Shown: in pieces, positions 11,925 to 24,866 of the stretch
Numbering within the stretch: position 1 is the stretch's first letter
Layout of the letters: every line of letters begins with the position of its first letter
Assembly (NCBI GenBank): GCA_033977485.1
Contig: CM066991.1
Coordinates: 133,133,999-133,197,998, forward strand
Length of the DNA: 64,000 nt
Source of the DNA: Hydrangea macrophylla
Lineage: Eukaryota; Streptophyta; Magnoliopsida; Cornales; Hydrangeaceae
Direction of reading: 5' to 3'
The notes under the pieces: generated by a model
Told to the model about the DNA's origin: nothing
What the model saw: the letters and a program-made list of their open reading frames with translations, nothing else
The model's database searches: none
Position numbers and translations under genes: made by a program

Positions 11925-14269
11925 GTTATTATATTGGACATGTGTTTAATTAGTATGACTTGTGAAATCTTTGAACCTATAAATGTCGGTGCATGCCTTG
12001 ATGTAAAAAAAATATGAAAGAGAAGTGAATGAATATTTTACAAGTTTGAGCTATAGATCCCCTAAAATTATATCATTATGTATAAGTAGACCTAAAAAAT
12101 TTTATTTCGAGAATACTACCCTTAAACTCCACTATAATCTAGACCCCGATCAAAAATTATGAATCCACCCCTGCTTTATTCCGTTTTTAAGTCAAATGAT
12201 ATTTTACAAGTGAGAATATGAGTTGGTGATTCATCCAACCTATGTTTCTAAACTACTGTAACAACTAACTTTTACTGTATCATATTTAATCTCCATGTCT
12301 ACCACATATTGGATTTTTTTTCTAGCTATATGCCTATATATATACATATATCTAATTATAGCAATAAATATGTATACGTGTACCCACAAAAAACAGGAGA
12401 AAGAAACACTTAATCGTGCCAAATATGGATTATGTCCCCCGCCACAAAATCCATTGTTTTTCAGCATTTGAGTCCACTTACGCTTCCCTTTGGTGTTGGT
12501 GTAACATCACTGTTAAAAAAAAAAAGCCATTGACATTTGACCATAACAAGCTCATCGAATTACATTTTCTTTCATTTCGCTGGTTAAGCGATTTTTTAGA
12601 AATTTTCAGACCTAAAATAAGGGTTAATTACACGAACCTCCTTCTGAGATTTGGTAAAGTACATGTTCTTTACACACACAATATAGAGAGTGGAGAGAGA
12701 GATGTGTGAGTAATTTGGTAAAATAGTAAACAAAGTAAGGGTAAAATAATAAATTCATACAAGAGGAGAGTTTGTGTAATTTTATAATATAGAAGAAAAG
12801 TCTGTGTAATTTTGTTAAACCTCATGAGATGTCCACGTAATGAACCCATATATAAATATGTATTGGAGCAACTTAAACATGTTAGGGTGTTAATATATAT
12901 CAAGCACTCATTGGCCCCTGAAGTCTTTCAAATGTTTGGTTTGTGGGTGTGACTGTCATTTTGGTGCTTCCATGCAAATCATTGTGTATTTTAATTGTCG
13001 TTTAACAATGATTACTCTTTATTCTCCACTTCTTATCTTCTTTACTTTCTTACATTCACCCCCATAGTTTTGAAGTTATTCCCATCCATAACCTTGGCCA
13101 ATATCAATTACAAAGGCTGCTAGGAGCTTAAGAGCAACTCCCATGGTATCAGTTAAGCAAAAAAAACTTAGATAAACACGTTTATCGAAATCAAAGGCTT
13201 TAAACTTAATTGGGCTCACATGGTAATGTTGTGATTTTTGGTTTCCAGTTTTTGTTTTTATTTTTTGTATTGATGCATACCTCTAATTCAATAAAATAAA
13301 ATAAAAATAAAAAATAATAATCATAAAAATTTCAAAAACCACAACATTACCATGCGAGCCCTAAGTTATCAAAATCAATTTTGGGTTAGATCCCGCATCA
13401 AATTGATCCAAATTGCATCAAATAATATTAGGTTCACTATCACACTATAATTTTCCTTCTTATTTCTCATAAACCCAGCATCATGCTTTCACAAATAAAT
13501 TATTTTATGAGTAAATTAGATCGAAAAAACAATATACTTAACTGTCAACTATGTGAACAAGTTCCACCATGAATGTATGAAGCATGATAATGAGCTAATT
13601 CCATCATGCGGGTGTTGCCCAAGAGGATCCTTTTGTTTTGCTTGTGGATCCCCTAGTTTATATATGGTGGCTCCCGGGGGATGCTCCAAGTACTAGCTTC
13701 ATTAGAGGAGGCTAGTTTGCTCTTTCTTTCTTTTTGTTTTTGAGCAAAGGCGGAGTTATTAGTGGGCTCTGCCAGACTGTAGCTCCCCCTAATTTCTGAG
13801 AAATTTTTTTCTTACATGTAATATTTTAGTTTAATTGTAATTTAGTCCACCCTAATATTTGACAAAATGTCTTATCCTTCTTACTTCTCTTTTTAACCCA
13901 ACCCAATTTTGTTCAATTCAAACAACACACACTATATTAGTTTAATGGTAATCTAGCCTACGCTGCCTACCTCAAATATATGGCCAACTCATTTTTTGTA
14001 GTTCAGCCTCTCTCAATTATTTTCAAAAAACATTTTTAGTTTATTGGCCCAATTATAATCCAACCCACTTTAAATATTTGTCTCATCAATATACCTTAGT
14101 ACTTCTCAGACTAACCAAAATTGTTTTACAAGCATCTTTTTTTACAACCAAATAGCCCTTAATTTTGATTAATTATACGTCTCATACTGGCCATTTGACT
14201 TTTCAACAATAACTAGCATTTTTTTTTTTTTTTTGGTTTTATATCAACCTCTCTTAATCCAGCATTAAG
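11925..14269. other. Gene-free spacer between the duplicated units
   Basis: The first part (12,060-13,140) matches the sequence downstream of the pseudogene and the stranded tail at 49,960. From about 13,150 to 14,270 I see AT-rich DNA with no gene, no clear TSD-bounded element, and a T-run at about 14,219-14,234. A GGCGGAG word near 13,749 hints at an old hAT-like end. Confidence 0.6.
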
Positions 14270-14931
14270 ATCAGTAAAGAAATGAGAGTATTTTCTATTC
14301 GAAGCCAAAACACATTTTGCGAGTTATACGTAATGAGTAATGCTAGGTACACCAATTTAGGATACCTAGCTTAATAGTTTATCTATTGACGATGTGACTT
14401 CTTTAATTAGAAAATAAAATAACTTCAAATTAGATTTTATTTCAAAATCGCTTAAATGTCACAAATTGGTGTAGTTGGCATTTTCCATATAAAATACATA
14501 TAAACTCACATATGTATAAAATGCCCAAACCTCTATGTTTCCTTTCATTTGGCAGCCCATCACTTCAACCCAACATTATACTATCATTGGCATTCGATTA
14601 ATTTCAGAATATAATATTCATGTATGTACATAGATATATATACATATATTTTCTAAGATTATATAAGTAACTCACATGATATTGGTAGCTAGAACACTGG
14701 GTTTGATGAAACAGAAGTGAGCCATGGTGAGGATAAGCACTCTTTTCCAATTACATAAACACCACCACTCTTGACCAAGCAAATTTCTGGCCCTATGGAG
14801 AAACCTTTTTCAACTACCCAACCGGTAGATTTTCCGATGGACGTTTGATATCTGATTTTATAGGTATTGTATTTGTTTGTATCTCTCTCTTTTTTTTTTT
14901 CTTTTTTTTTTTTTTTTCTTTCTATAAGAGT

Positions 14932-15062
14932 AAAGATTGGGACGCACCCAAGACACAAATTTTGGAACACAATCCAATAGATGTGTCTACATCACAGATA
15001 GACACATCTCTTGGGTTGTGTCCAAAAATTATGTCTTTGGGTGTGTGCCAAGTATTATCCTT
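14932..15062. mobile_element. Foldback MITE in pseudogene intron 1
   Basis: Arms around CACCCAAGACACAAATTTTGG and its near-complement on the right flank a short centre with AGATGTGTCTA and TAGACACATCT. It is related to the foldbacks at 4375 and 4985. The intact gene has a C-rich tract, not this element, in the same intron. Confidence 0.55.
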
Positions 15063-16292
15063 TCTATAATATCCTTTCTCCTTGTGCATTGAAATAGAAA
15101 CCCTTTTGGAAAAAATGTGGGAAATCTTTTTTTGAAAAGAGATTTTTTCTATCGAGATTTCTTGAAAAGTTATTCAGCATTTGGTATTTCTGTAGGACCG
15201 ATTTAAGTGAGATTTTTGCATATTGTTTTTTAAATTACGATTTTGCTGGAACTTTTTCGAAAGTCCGATTCAACTTTGTAAAGCTTCAATTTACTGCTAT
15301 TAAATTAATCTCTCTTTTTTTTTTTTCAATTCTAAAGTAGATTTGATTTATAACATAGCTGTAAAAAGGTAGTTTAAGGACTCTAATTTTGTTAATACTT
15401 GATTATAATCTCAAATAATTCGTTACAAAATGGGCCTCAACGCAACGGACTCATATTTTTCCATTGTCTTTTTATTTTATTTTTTTGGTTGTGTGACTCA
15501 TATGCGCCTCGACGCAGCTGAATATGCAAAGTTGCGTTTGATTGTACCGTATCTGCAACCGGGAAATCATGATTTCTACATTAATGGAGTAAACTTTGCA
15601 TCTGCTGGAACTGGGGCTTTAGCTGAAACTTTTCAAGGACAGGTATTTAAGTTTTAAAATCATGCGTATGAAAAAATTCCACTTAATTAGGACATGCGCT
15701 CACGCATGAGGCAAGAAAATAAGCTACCACGTTTGGCTGCCAGAGGGTACTAGATTGTTAGCTCATTTTAGATGAATAGTCTTGTGATTATTAATACTAC
15801 ACATCCTTGGATTAAACAGAGCTCAATAAATGGGACTATTTAATCAAAATGAACTATTAGTCTTATGTGTTTTTAAGTATATACTCCGTAGAAAAAATGG
15901 ACTATTCAATTAAAGTGGACTATTAGTCTGTCATAAAATGAGGCCACGTTTGGACTATTCAATTTAAGTGTATAGGATTGAATGTTGTTAAACAAACATT
16001 AGTAGCCTGTAGCTAGTTTGAAATTTTTAATTTATTCATAATTCTGTACTATTATATATATATATATATATGTTTTCTTTTCGTTTCTTTTTTTTTTTTT
16101 TTGGTAAAAAGGAAAGAGAACAAAAAACTAGTATTCACGTTGGAAGCAAGTGCCAGAAAGGTCAACCATCCCGAGGGGGAGAGTCTAATGAAACAAAAGG
16201 GTTATCTTGGTTCACCCCAAGATTAGCTAAAGTACCCACACAGCGGTTTCTTTCCCTTTTAACGTAGGTTCGAGCACTGCACACATCTCCAT

Positions 16293-16433
16293 GCGGAGAT
16301 CGAAAGTATCAGAAAGGGTCTCACTCTAGTTCTAAGAGAAGGAATTAAAAAAGTAACAGTAGAAACTGACTCTTTAGACGCCCGCCTTTTACTTGGAAGA
16401 ATGAAGACAACTACCCCTCAAGTCTATTATTGA
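16293..16433 (+). pseudogene. RNase H-like fragment (probable LINE or RVT_3 relic)
   Basis: An open stretch translates to AEIESIRKGL, then VTVETDSLDARLLL, and ends at a TGA. This pattern (AE-x-x-x-I-R-x-GL, then V-x-V-E-T/M-DS) is typical of the plant RNase H-like domain found at the end of many non-LTR retroelements and in RVT_3 proteins. It lies in the intron 2 region of the pseudogene. Nothing recognisable precedes or follows, so it is a fragment. Confidence 0.5.
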
Positions 16434-18090
16434 GGATTGTAAAGTTTCTTTTATCTAGCCGTAATGGAACACCTATTTACTACTCTGATATACATTTCTG
16501 AATGTTAAATTTTCAATTTTTTTTTAACTAAAAATGTATGGTTACTCTTCTGTACTTTAGAGGTCACAGATTCAAAACAAAGCTGATTAAATCATGTGTA
16601 GAGTAATACTTCTGTGAACACAACATGGTGTAATAAAGCAGTACTTAGGTATGTTATCAACCTCACACGTGACTTTGAACTGAAGTCAACTGAGCAAAAA
16701 GCTTGTTACGAAAAAGAAAAACTGAGCAAAAAGCTTGTTTGCTAGGAAAAGTGGAAAACTATTGAGAGGAATGTAATTATGGTAAGTTAGGCTGAGTTTA
16801 ATTTCAAAATTACTTTATTAGGTTGGATTCACGGATTGCCTATAGAGGTGGGCATTATACATGCTACACTACTATTATATTTTACTATTTTGCACATGGA
16901 GACAACCACTGTACCGTATGGCTCGCTTTATCATTATATGTGACTGGTCCTACTAGATCCAATCAAACGTGTTTGTCTCCTTTCAAAATTTTCCCATGAG
17001 ATAAAAACACCAAATTTATATTTAAAATGTGGTTCTTAAAATGTGTTATAGTAGGATTTTCACTACTATTTATCATGTTCTAAGAATTCAATGGCGGATC
17101 AAGAAATTAGTTACAATTGGAGTGGAGGTCAACTGAATGAACGTAGTTATATAGACGTGGTGGTGGATATATACGAGGTTTGGGGGAGCAGTATTGCCAC
17201 CGAGGAAAAATTTTTTGAGTCTATTTATACCTATTTTTGGATAAGATTATATGTATATTAATCTTCTTCTTTTTTCATAATCAGATAAGAGTTAAAGTGC
17301 TTGCTGTAATTTATAATGCTTGATTGATGGTTATTGGTTAAACGATTTCATGAGTTGAACAAAATTTGTAAAATCATGTGTACATACTCAAGTTTTCAGA
17401 AATTGCATGCATATGCATATCAAAGTTCGTCAGAATTTTGTAATGGCCCACTGCCAAGAGATTAAATTTTCAAAGTTAGAAACAGGTATATAATTTTTCA
17501 AAAATTTTGACAGGGCCCCATGTTAGTCCGCCCCTGAAGACACTATTGGTTCATCTGTGTTGCACGTAAAAATACTCGTACAGGTAGATCGATCACACTT
17601 CAAAATAGTACAAAAAGTACCTGATAAAATATGCCCAAGTCTTTTCTAAAAAAAAATCAATTAGTCCCACTATAATTGAAGATGATCCTATTATAGCATG
17701 TGTTGAGATACAACTTTGAAAACAATATCATTTTTTATTATAAAATTTCATATTAGATGATGCAATGTTAAAATCTAGTGAGGAGAATACTTTTGAGTCC
17801 CAGGAGAGGTGGCTCGGCCTTGTTTATTATGGCCTGGGATTGGAGAGTGGGGCTGTAGGGTGGACAATTGCTCTCGGCCCTTCTATGTCAGTGGATTTCA
17901 TCAGAAGAGAGATAGACATATTTTGGTGTTTATAGATTGTGTTTGTGAAATTTGTTATATGATCCCTAACATTACTCATATTATATGATGCCAAAATATA
18001 TATTTGAATATAAAAAATTCTATATGTAAGAAAAATTAGAAAGAGACCATTATTTTTCTAGGCTCCGGCTGGTAATACAACCCTAAAAAG

Positions 18091-18220
18091 GCGAGACCAA
18101 GGGATGGCCCAGTGGTAAGGAATTATATTCCACCTGCAAGGGGTTACGGTTTTGAGTCTCATGTGATTGGGGATTTATGAGAGCGCTACACTCCCTTGTG
18201 TAATGCATAAAATAAATAAA
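18091..18220 (+). mobile_element. tRNA-derived SINE with target duplication
   Basis: A 130-bp element with an A-box-like TGGCCCAGTGGTAAGG (18105-18120), a B-box-like GGTTTTGAGTCTC (about 18148-18160) and an A-rich tail made of TAAA/AAAT units. The flanking repeat TAAAAAG (18084-18090 and 18221-18227) is an exact 7-bp target duplication. The layout fits plant tRNA-derived SINEs. It is absent from the corresponding place in unit 1. Confidence 0.75.
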
Positions 18221-18242
18221 TAAAAAGCATTTTATGCATGTT

Positions 18243-18430
18243 TAAAAACAACAATGATACACTCACATCTCCAATCACGACCTATGCTTTAAATGCATGT
18301 ATCATGTGTTATGTGATTTTTTTCACATTTTTTTGTGCACCACTTGTACAGCACAGGGTATATACATTCAAAGCAAGGATGTGGTTGAAGATGTAATTGG
18401 AGATGTGGGTGTATCATTATTGGTCTAAAA
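18243..18430. mobile_element. Foldback MITE, family with shared core (copy 2)
   Basis: Arms AACAATGATACACTCACATC and the complement ending GTGTATCATTATTG enclose a core shared with 3108-3328 and 25,130-25,260. The outer arms differ in sequence from those of copy 1. Confidence 0.6.
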
Positions 18431-19613
18431 AAATGGATTGATGGATTTTTTCTGTCCAAAAAAAAACTCTTTCTTATGGCTGGGCCTAGACAACCAAGTT
18501 CAGGACCAACTTGGACCAAGCCGTCTCCTCTTATTATTTAGAGTGAGCATGGCCCTAACTTGGTTTATGGCCACTCGTAAGTCGTAATTAGTTTGTGTAA
18601 ACATCAACCAAATTTAGGTCAATGTATGTTGATCATGTTCATAGAAGAGAAAAAATTGAACCAGATTACTACTTTGGAATAAATTGAACTAGATTACTGC
18701 TTAGGTATTAAAGTAATGGTTACGGTTCTTAAATTTGGCTTCCAAATACTTTTGACAGTTACACTATTTGTTGTTGCATTTGGGATATCCAAAATGAACC
18801 ATAGCATACTTCTTTGGTAAAAATCAGAACTAAACCAGCAATATTTGGGACCTTCGAGCACGTAATGGATTGGTTTACAGTCTTAACACTTGACGTTAGA
18901 GTTTGGAGAAGAATATTGGGCATGTTCTCTATTAGCTTAAAATCTAACAAAGGAATGAAAGATGTAATCGAATTCGAAAAATTCACAGATTAAATTGGCA
19001 TTCAAACTCAATTTAAAGTCTCCCACTTGAAATTTCTAACCATTAGTTACTATATCTACTTATCTATGAATTCAATTTTCAGTCAATTAGTCTTTAAACG
19101 CAGCTGAGATACTACAAGGTAGGAGGTAGAGGGTCGGATGAGAAAAAAGTTTGGTGATGTTGAAGCCAAGGTGGCACTGTCAAGAGCTGTGTACTTGTTT
19201 AGTATTGGAAGCCTAGACTACATGCGCCCTTTCTTAACCAATTCCACCATATTATAGACTCCTATACTAAATCGCAATATGTTGGAATGGTGATTGGCAA
19301 CTTGTACAACTGCCATTAAAGTAAGTCGGATCTCTATTCTCTCACCCACGTCACTTGGTTCATGAATTTAGTGAGAAAAAGACACAAAAGAAAAATCAAA
19401 TGTGTTTTTCCGCTTAGTTCATCCATGCTTTTAAATAGTAACAGAAATTAAATGATTTCAAAATCAATAAACTAACTCAAAATCTTTAATCTACTTTTCA
19501 CCCTAATTTCTTATTTAACCTGTGTTTCCCAAATTTTACATCCCCAAACGTGGTTCCCAAAACATGCGGCAGTTGGTGGGACAACTTCAACATGCATCCT
19601 CTAATGAAAATTA

Positions 19614-20301
19614 GAGCATCTCCAATGCAAGAAGCTATTTTTTTCATCTCAAAGCTATAATTTGACACTGCTACAGTACCAAAAAGCTACATTTTGACAA
19701 TACTGCTCCAATGGTAGATTTCATTCAAACTACCAAATTTTGGGTCAATTACCATTCTCCTAGTCAACTTTCACCTACAATACTGCTAAATGCTAGTATG
19801 CATGTTTGTAATAAAATGTTAATCTATGATTCTCTACGGCTTAATGAATTCAACAAGAACTTAACATTTTCATTAATCGTAATAAAAAAAATAAAAAAAA
19901 AACACACACACGTAATCATGGAGATGGAGACACTCAATTATTTTGTGACCGCAAGTTACCAACAATTGGATCTTGGGTGATACTCAACCAACCATTGTAA
20001 GGAAAAAAAAAATAATAATATTGGACAAGAGAGCACAATATAAAAATTGGGTTCAAGTTTTTTATTTATAGACATTTGGAAGGGTATAAAAGTAAAAGTA
20101 CAAAATATATCCGTTGGTATTGCAAATATTCGTGGGGCCCACTCATTTGACAAAAGTCATTTGAGCTCTCAAATTTGACAATGTAAATGACTTTGTCATT
20201 TTTTAGTAAAGCATTTGGCTTTGCACTGGAGTGGGTTAAATTTGATGAGCTATCATTTTATGACTTTGGTAGTGGATTTGGTAACCCCATTGGAGATGCT
20301 C
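19614..20301. mobile_element. Tourist-like (PIF/Harbinger) MITE, 688 bp
   Basis: Terminal inverted repeats GAGCATCTCCAATG and CATTGGAGATGCTC are exact, and TTA occurs on each side (19611-19613, 20302-20304). It sits in intron 3 of the GDSL pseudogene. The matching place in unit 1 (about 9,735) has no such element. There is no transposase reading frame inside. Confidence 0.85.
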
Positions 20302-21002
20302 TTAATGGTGGGACTATTTCAACATTCTCAAATAAAAATTGAGTGGGTCTACTGCCACATGTGTTTGAGAACTACATTTGGGAAGCATGGCATTACTCAG
20401 AAGACAATATAATTATTCGCATGTTTATAAGTGACAGCAAATGTTCAAATTACTGTTATTTTTTGCAGGAGGTATATAAAAGAGGTGGCCGAAAATTTGG
20501 GTTTCTCAATTTGGGGGGCACTGGGTTGTTTACCAGTCACGAGGGCACTTGTCCCAGAAAATAATGGTGACTGCTTAGAAGAAGCTTCTTTGCTTGCAAA
20601 ATTACACAATGAAGCACTCTCAAAGCTCCTAACCCAAACTAGAGAACCAGTTACAAAGCTTCAAATATTCAATCTATGACTTGCACTCCAATCTGATGCA
20701 CAGAATGAATCACGTACCCATCCAAATATATATGGTACACACACATAATATTTTTATATATATGTAGATAAGAATTAAGCGCTCTCTGTTGAGCATATGA
20801 CTTAAAATTCCTATTTCTATTAACGGATCAAAATATCTATATCACGAGTCATTAAAATAAGTTCTCCTACTAAACTAGATTAATTGCAAACAGTGTAAAC
20901 CTAAATATCTGTCTACACCCATATATCTTATGAAGTCATGAGTATCAGTAGGTGCATCTTCTGCTGTTGTATATGAGGGTATATATATCTACTAACTACT
21001 AA

Positions 21003-21041
<39 letters not shown>

Positions 21042-21884
21042 GTACTCGATCTCCTTCTAGGAAGATTACATTAATGCGCGCCCTTGTTTTATTAATGAGT
21101 TGGCAAATTAAGATCGACTTATCTTCTCCATCTAAAACGTACTGATCACATATTATTAGTTGTAGAGGGTAGCAAGCTGAGGTTATTTAAATTTGTATGC
21201 AAGAGTGTCTTTTCACTCACTACATTGACTAACTCGATCTGTAATGCATATGATGAGATGATGAATGATATATAAAAATGCATGGTGTATTTAATTTAAT
21301 TTAATTTAATTTAATATGAAGGAAGGCAAAACTGCATGCTGTGGGACAGGGCCATTTATAGGAACATTCAGCTGTGGAGGTAAGAGGTCAGTGAAGGAGT
21401 TTCAGCTTTGTGAAAGTCTATAAATACTATTATATTATAAATAGGCATTTTTTTTCGCAAATGTAAGGGGCATTCGCCATTTCTTGCCCAATCTAGCTAT
21501 ACCCATCATTGTTGGTGTTTATACTTAATATAGTTACGCAAATACATTTGGAAACCAAAAAACATCACATATTTTAATACATACCATTCCAGGAAAAATT
21601 TTTAACCAAAGCACCAGCTCAAGCAGATGCAAAGTTTGCCCCCATAAACAAATTGATGATTATTCCCATGTTGTTGATTACAAGGTGGAATCATCGGCAA
21701 CTTTCCATACCATACTCAGCTGAAACAATTATATGACTCTATACATAGGTATTGTGTACGTTTAGTTCAAGATAACTTACCTACAAAAGTCTGGGATGAG
21801 GCGGTCATCGGAAAATCTACCGGTGCCGGTGGTGGGTTATTTGAAGAAATATTTGACATACATAGGGATAAAAATTAGCCTGGA

Positions 21885-21965
21885 AACTAGTGGAACTATT
21901 GAAGAGTGCATGATGTGGCACAGGTCCATCATGCTAATATGGTATGAATCGTATGATGTACAAAT
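21885..21965 (+). pseudogene. Second-unit copy of the fossil GDSL exon
   Basis: The stretch with GTGGAACTATTGAAGAGTG and TGTGGCACAGGTCCAT matches 11,120-11,165 of unit 1 but is shorter and more decayed. It confirms that the relic was already present before the segmental duplication. Confidence 0.55.
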
Positions 21966-22391
21966 CTTGTTCATTTAAGTATTCATTGTTTTTATACTTT
22001 GTCACTTTAATTTAAATTTTTTTTTTTTTTTTTTAAAAAAAAAAATCACGTGTTATGTATACCAACAAATTTGGGATAATTATTAAACCAACTGGTAATT
22101 TTGAAAAAAAAAAAATGGTCAGGATTTAGGTCACACTCACACCACATTAACACGATAATGGGGTGTGGCAGTCATACTGAATAACTTGTCTGAATTTACC
22201 TTCCTTTGGCATAATTTTATATGAAACTGTTTCTCACATCTTGACACCAACATTTTTCCTAACCTCAATAAGACATGATCAAATAAGTTTTCTTTTTATT
22301 TTTGTCTTATCTAAACAAAACTTAATCTCAACATAACAAACTCTTTTTTTTTTAGGTGTTTTACTACTTGTCCTCGGGTACAAGGGCGGAT

Positions 22392-22615
22392 GCCCCCCTC
22401 AACTTTTCAAAATCACTATTTTACCCTATAATTTTCACACATTATTCATTTTCCCCCTTAATTGCCCCCCAACTTTTCAAAATCACTCTTTTATCTTATA
22501 TATTTCATACATTAGTCATTTTTGCCCCTTAATTGCCCCCCAACTTTTTAATATAATTATTTTACATTACATATTTCGTACTTTATTCATTTTTGCCGGC
22601 TCCTCAAATTTTCAA
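22392..22615. repeat. Tandem repeat, about 71-bp period
   Basis: Three consecutive copies of a unit containing CCCCCAACTTTTCAAAATCA and CATTTTTGCCCCTTAATTG start near 22,393, 22,464 and 22,534, with the last copy diverged. It is not coding. Confidence 0.7.
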
Positions 22616-22831
22616 AAAAAAAAAAATGCTTTTATGATTAATGGGCTTTGAACTTACTGGGCTGGTTTCTCATTAGCGCTTTGATGTATTCTAGAGAGAG
22701 AAAATCTTATTGCATAACTATGAAACATATGTCTCAAGGCCTAGCCCAATTCATTTGTACAAATCTTTACAGTAGTCAAGGCCAGCATCGGATCTCAGAA
22801 TGGGCTTCATTTTCAATAACAACAATCGTGG

Positions 22832-23440
22832 GATGACAAACACTTTTTACAAACACTTGGGGCATGTTTGGTACGCAAGAATGAAATGAGTTGGGAATAG
22901 AATAAGTTCAAGAATGGAATGAGACATGAATGTAATAGGAATGAGCATTTCATGCATGTGTTTGGCTACATACCTAGAAGGGAATGACATTAAACTTTAA
23001 TTGAATATTCAAAATATTTAATAAATTTATTTTAGTCAAAGAACATTACCATATCAGGGTTAAATAAAGAAAAAGAAAATTTGAAAAAATTGACATTACC
23101 ATATTGAGTCGTTCCATTAGAAATGGAATGGGCATTTTTTAGGTTTTGAAAATGAATGTCTATTCCTACTTTAGTAGGAATCTCATTCCAAAAAGGAATG
23201 ACCATTCCAATATTGTATTTGATCAATACCAAACTTGATAATGGAATGAACTTTAGAATGGCCATTCCATTCCGGGGTTCATTCTGGTCTACCAAACATG
23301 CCCTTACAAATACACTTTATCTCTCTTCTGGGTGGCACTGTGGGGTCTACTGAAATTATCCGGATCCCACAGTACCACCTAAGAGAGAGATAGAGTGTGT
23401 TTTTAAGTGTTTATAAAAAGTGTTTTGTCACCCAAATATT
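22832..23440. mobile_element. MITE interrupted by a second MITE
   Basis: Outer arms ATGACAAACACTTTTTACAA (about 22,833) and AAAAAGTGTTTTGTCACCC (about 23,416) are inverted. Between them an inner element (about 22,858-23,306) carries inverted ends GGGCATGTTTGGTA and TACCAAACATGCCC. The words ACAAACAC and ACAAATAC flank the inner element, 7 of 8 matching, which suggests an hAT-like target duplication. Its interior has several GGAATGA-type words. The two private reading frames here are not genes. Confidence 0.65.
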
Positions 23441-24700
23441 ACTCTTACAATAAACTAAAAATCATAAATAAGGCCACTGTCTGGTATATGTTTGGAACCA
23501 TATTTTTTTTTACTTTAGTCATTGTAATTTCAATCATATCAATTTGATTCTTAAAGTTTTAAACAGAAGCAATGTGCTCCAAACAATCTTTTTTGTTGCC
23601 CTTGGAAAGCATGCCCATTAGTTTTCTTTTTTAATAGAATAAGACTCCTAGCTAGACCGCATTATTTTCATTTAAAAATTTCGAGGATCAAAGCCTAACT
23701 ATAACTTGATCCTAATTTTAAGTTGAATAATATTTAAATGTGAAAATATGAGTTAGGGGTCATCAAACCTATGTTCCTTAACTACGGTAACAAATACTAG
23801 TACCTTTTACTGTATCATAATTAATCTCCATGCCTACCGCATATTGGATTGTTTTCTTACTATACAATGTACACATCTGCTTATATCAATATGTATACAC
23901 GTACCAACAAAAAAAAAATGAAGACTTACGTGACAAATATCAATTATGCCCCCACCAATCCACAAAGTCCATTGTTTTTTTCAGCATTTGAGTCCATTCT
24001 AATTTGTGTTTCTTTTCCTTTGGTGGTGTTACATCACTGATTCACTGTTAAAAAAGGCCATTGACCATAACAAGGTCATCGAAGTACATTTTCTTTCTTT
24101 TCACTGGTTTAAGCGACTCTTTATACATTTTCAGGGGGGAAAAAAATTAGTCTTTTTCCAATATAAAATGAATTGCATTTTATTCAAATGCTTTTTTACA
24201 CTTTAGAGTTTAGACACGTGTGCCAGGTGCTCCGTCCCACTTCACGTCAAAAAGAGTTGATAAAAGCCGATTTTTGACATATTTCCACGCCTGGCCCATG
24301 TTCATAATTACTGCCTTCACACCCAACCCAACCAACTCTCTCTCTCTCTCTCTCTCTCTCTCACATACACACACGCATATATTTATTTGGTGTGGCTTGG
24401 TGCACAATGTTTAGTGATATTGCTTGTATTAACAGTTTAGTATTGAAGTTACTTTATTTTATATCTCCTGATTATTTTTTAAAAATTGTCAAAGTCAATT
24501 ATATGATATAAGAAATTATGTATTTTTGTTTTAAGCCATTCACATTAGATTAATTGTTTGTTTTTATACTCTTCATACACCTCAAATAAGTCAAGTAATC
24601 CATTAAGTGCTCCGTGTTTGGTTTATACTAATAATATCACAAATATTTTCTCCATTGGTCAACTATCTAAATATAACTTAAAATTTGGCAATTATGTCCG

Positions 24701-24866
24701 AAGGGCAATGCTATAGTGAGCAGTTTCTCATATGAGAATGCGGGTTTTAACCGTTAGATGAGCATTTAGTCATAAGATTCCCAAGAATCTGGTTTATTGC
24801 TAGATGCTCATCCAACGGTTAAAACCTGCATTCTCATATGAGAAACTTCTCACAATAGACTTACCC
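24701..24866. mobile_element. Foldback MITE
   Basis: Long arms pair almost perfectly: TTTCTCATATGAGAATGCGG and GGTTTTAACCGTTAGATGAG on the left, with their complements on the right (about 24,795-24,850). The outermost words GGGCAATGCTATAGTGAG and TCTATTGTGAG (as complement) also pair. Confidence 0.7.

Larger units (their letters stand above)
1..13150. repeat. Segmental tandem duplication, unit 1 (intact GDSL copy)
   Basis: This block aligns by eye, in order and orientation, with 14,270-24,130 plus 49,960-50,340. Shared landmarks include the GDSL leader (about 1-340 against 14,280-14,724), all five exons, the region after the gene (10,840-11,240 against 21,620-21,970), a block at 12,238-12,600 against 23,768-24,130, and a tail at 12,870-13,140 against 49,965-50,300. 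The left edge may lie outside the window. Coding parts are about 90% alike or better, while introns differ by many MITE insertions, so the duplication is not recent. Confidence 0.85.
14724..21423 (+). pseudogene. GDSL esterase/lipase pseudogene (tandem copy)
   Basis: Exon remnants are 14724-14863, 15518-15642, 19083-19320, 20469-20734 and 21322-21423. Exon 1 keeps its ATG but lost about 130 bp, removing most of the signal peptide and the whole GDS nucleophile block. Exon 2 is nearly intact. Exon 3 has a TAA near its start, an inserted GTAG-like segment and a 2-bp insertion. Exon 4 has an extra G in the G-run at about 20,513-20,518 and an extra A near 20,631. Exon 5 starts 8 bp short and breaks off after the KEFQLCE region, so the DSLH triad block is missing, replaced by unrelated AT-rich DNA (about 21,424-21,610). 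No functional enzyme is possible. A short transcript could still be made, because the leader is conserved. Confidence 0.9.
14270..24130. repeat. Segmental tandem duplication, unit 2 (broken GDSL copy)
   Basis: This is collinear with unit 1 from the leader to a block ending near 24,130, where similarity to 12,600 stops. Similarity to the next part of unit 1 (12,870-13,140) resumes only at 49,960. Unit 2 lacks the hAT element at 5572 and the foldback at 853, and carries private insertions (SINE at 18,091, MITE at 19,614, nested MITEs at 22,832). Confidence 0.85.
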
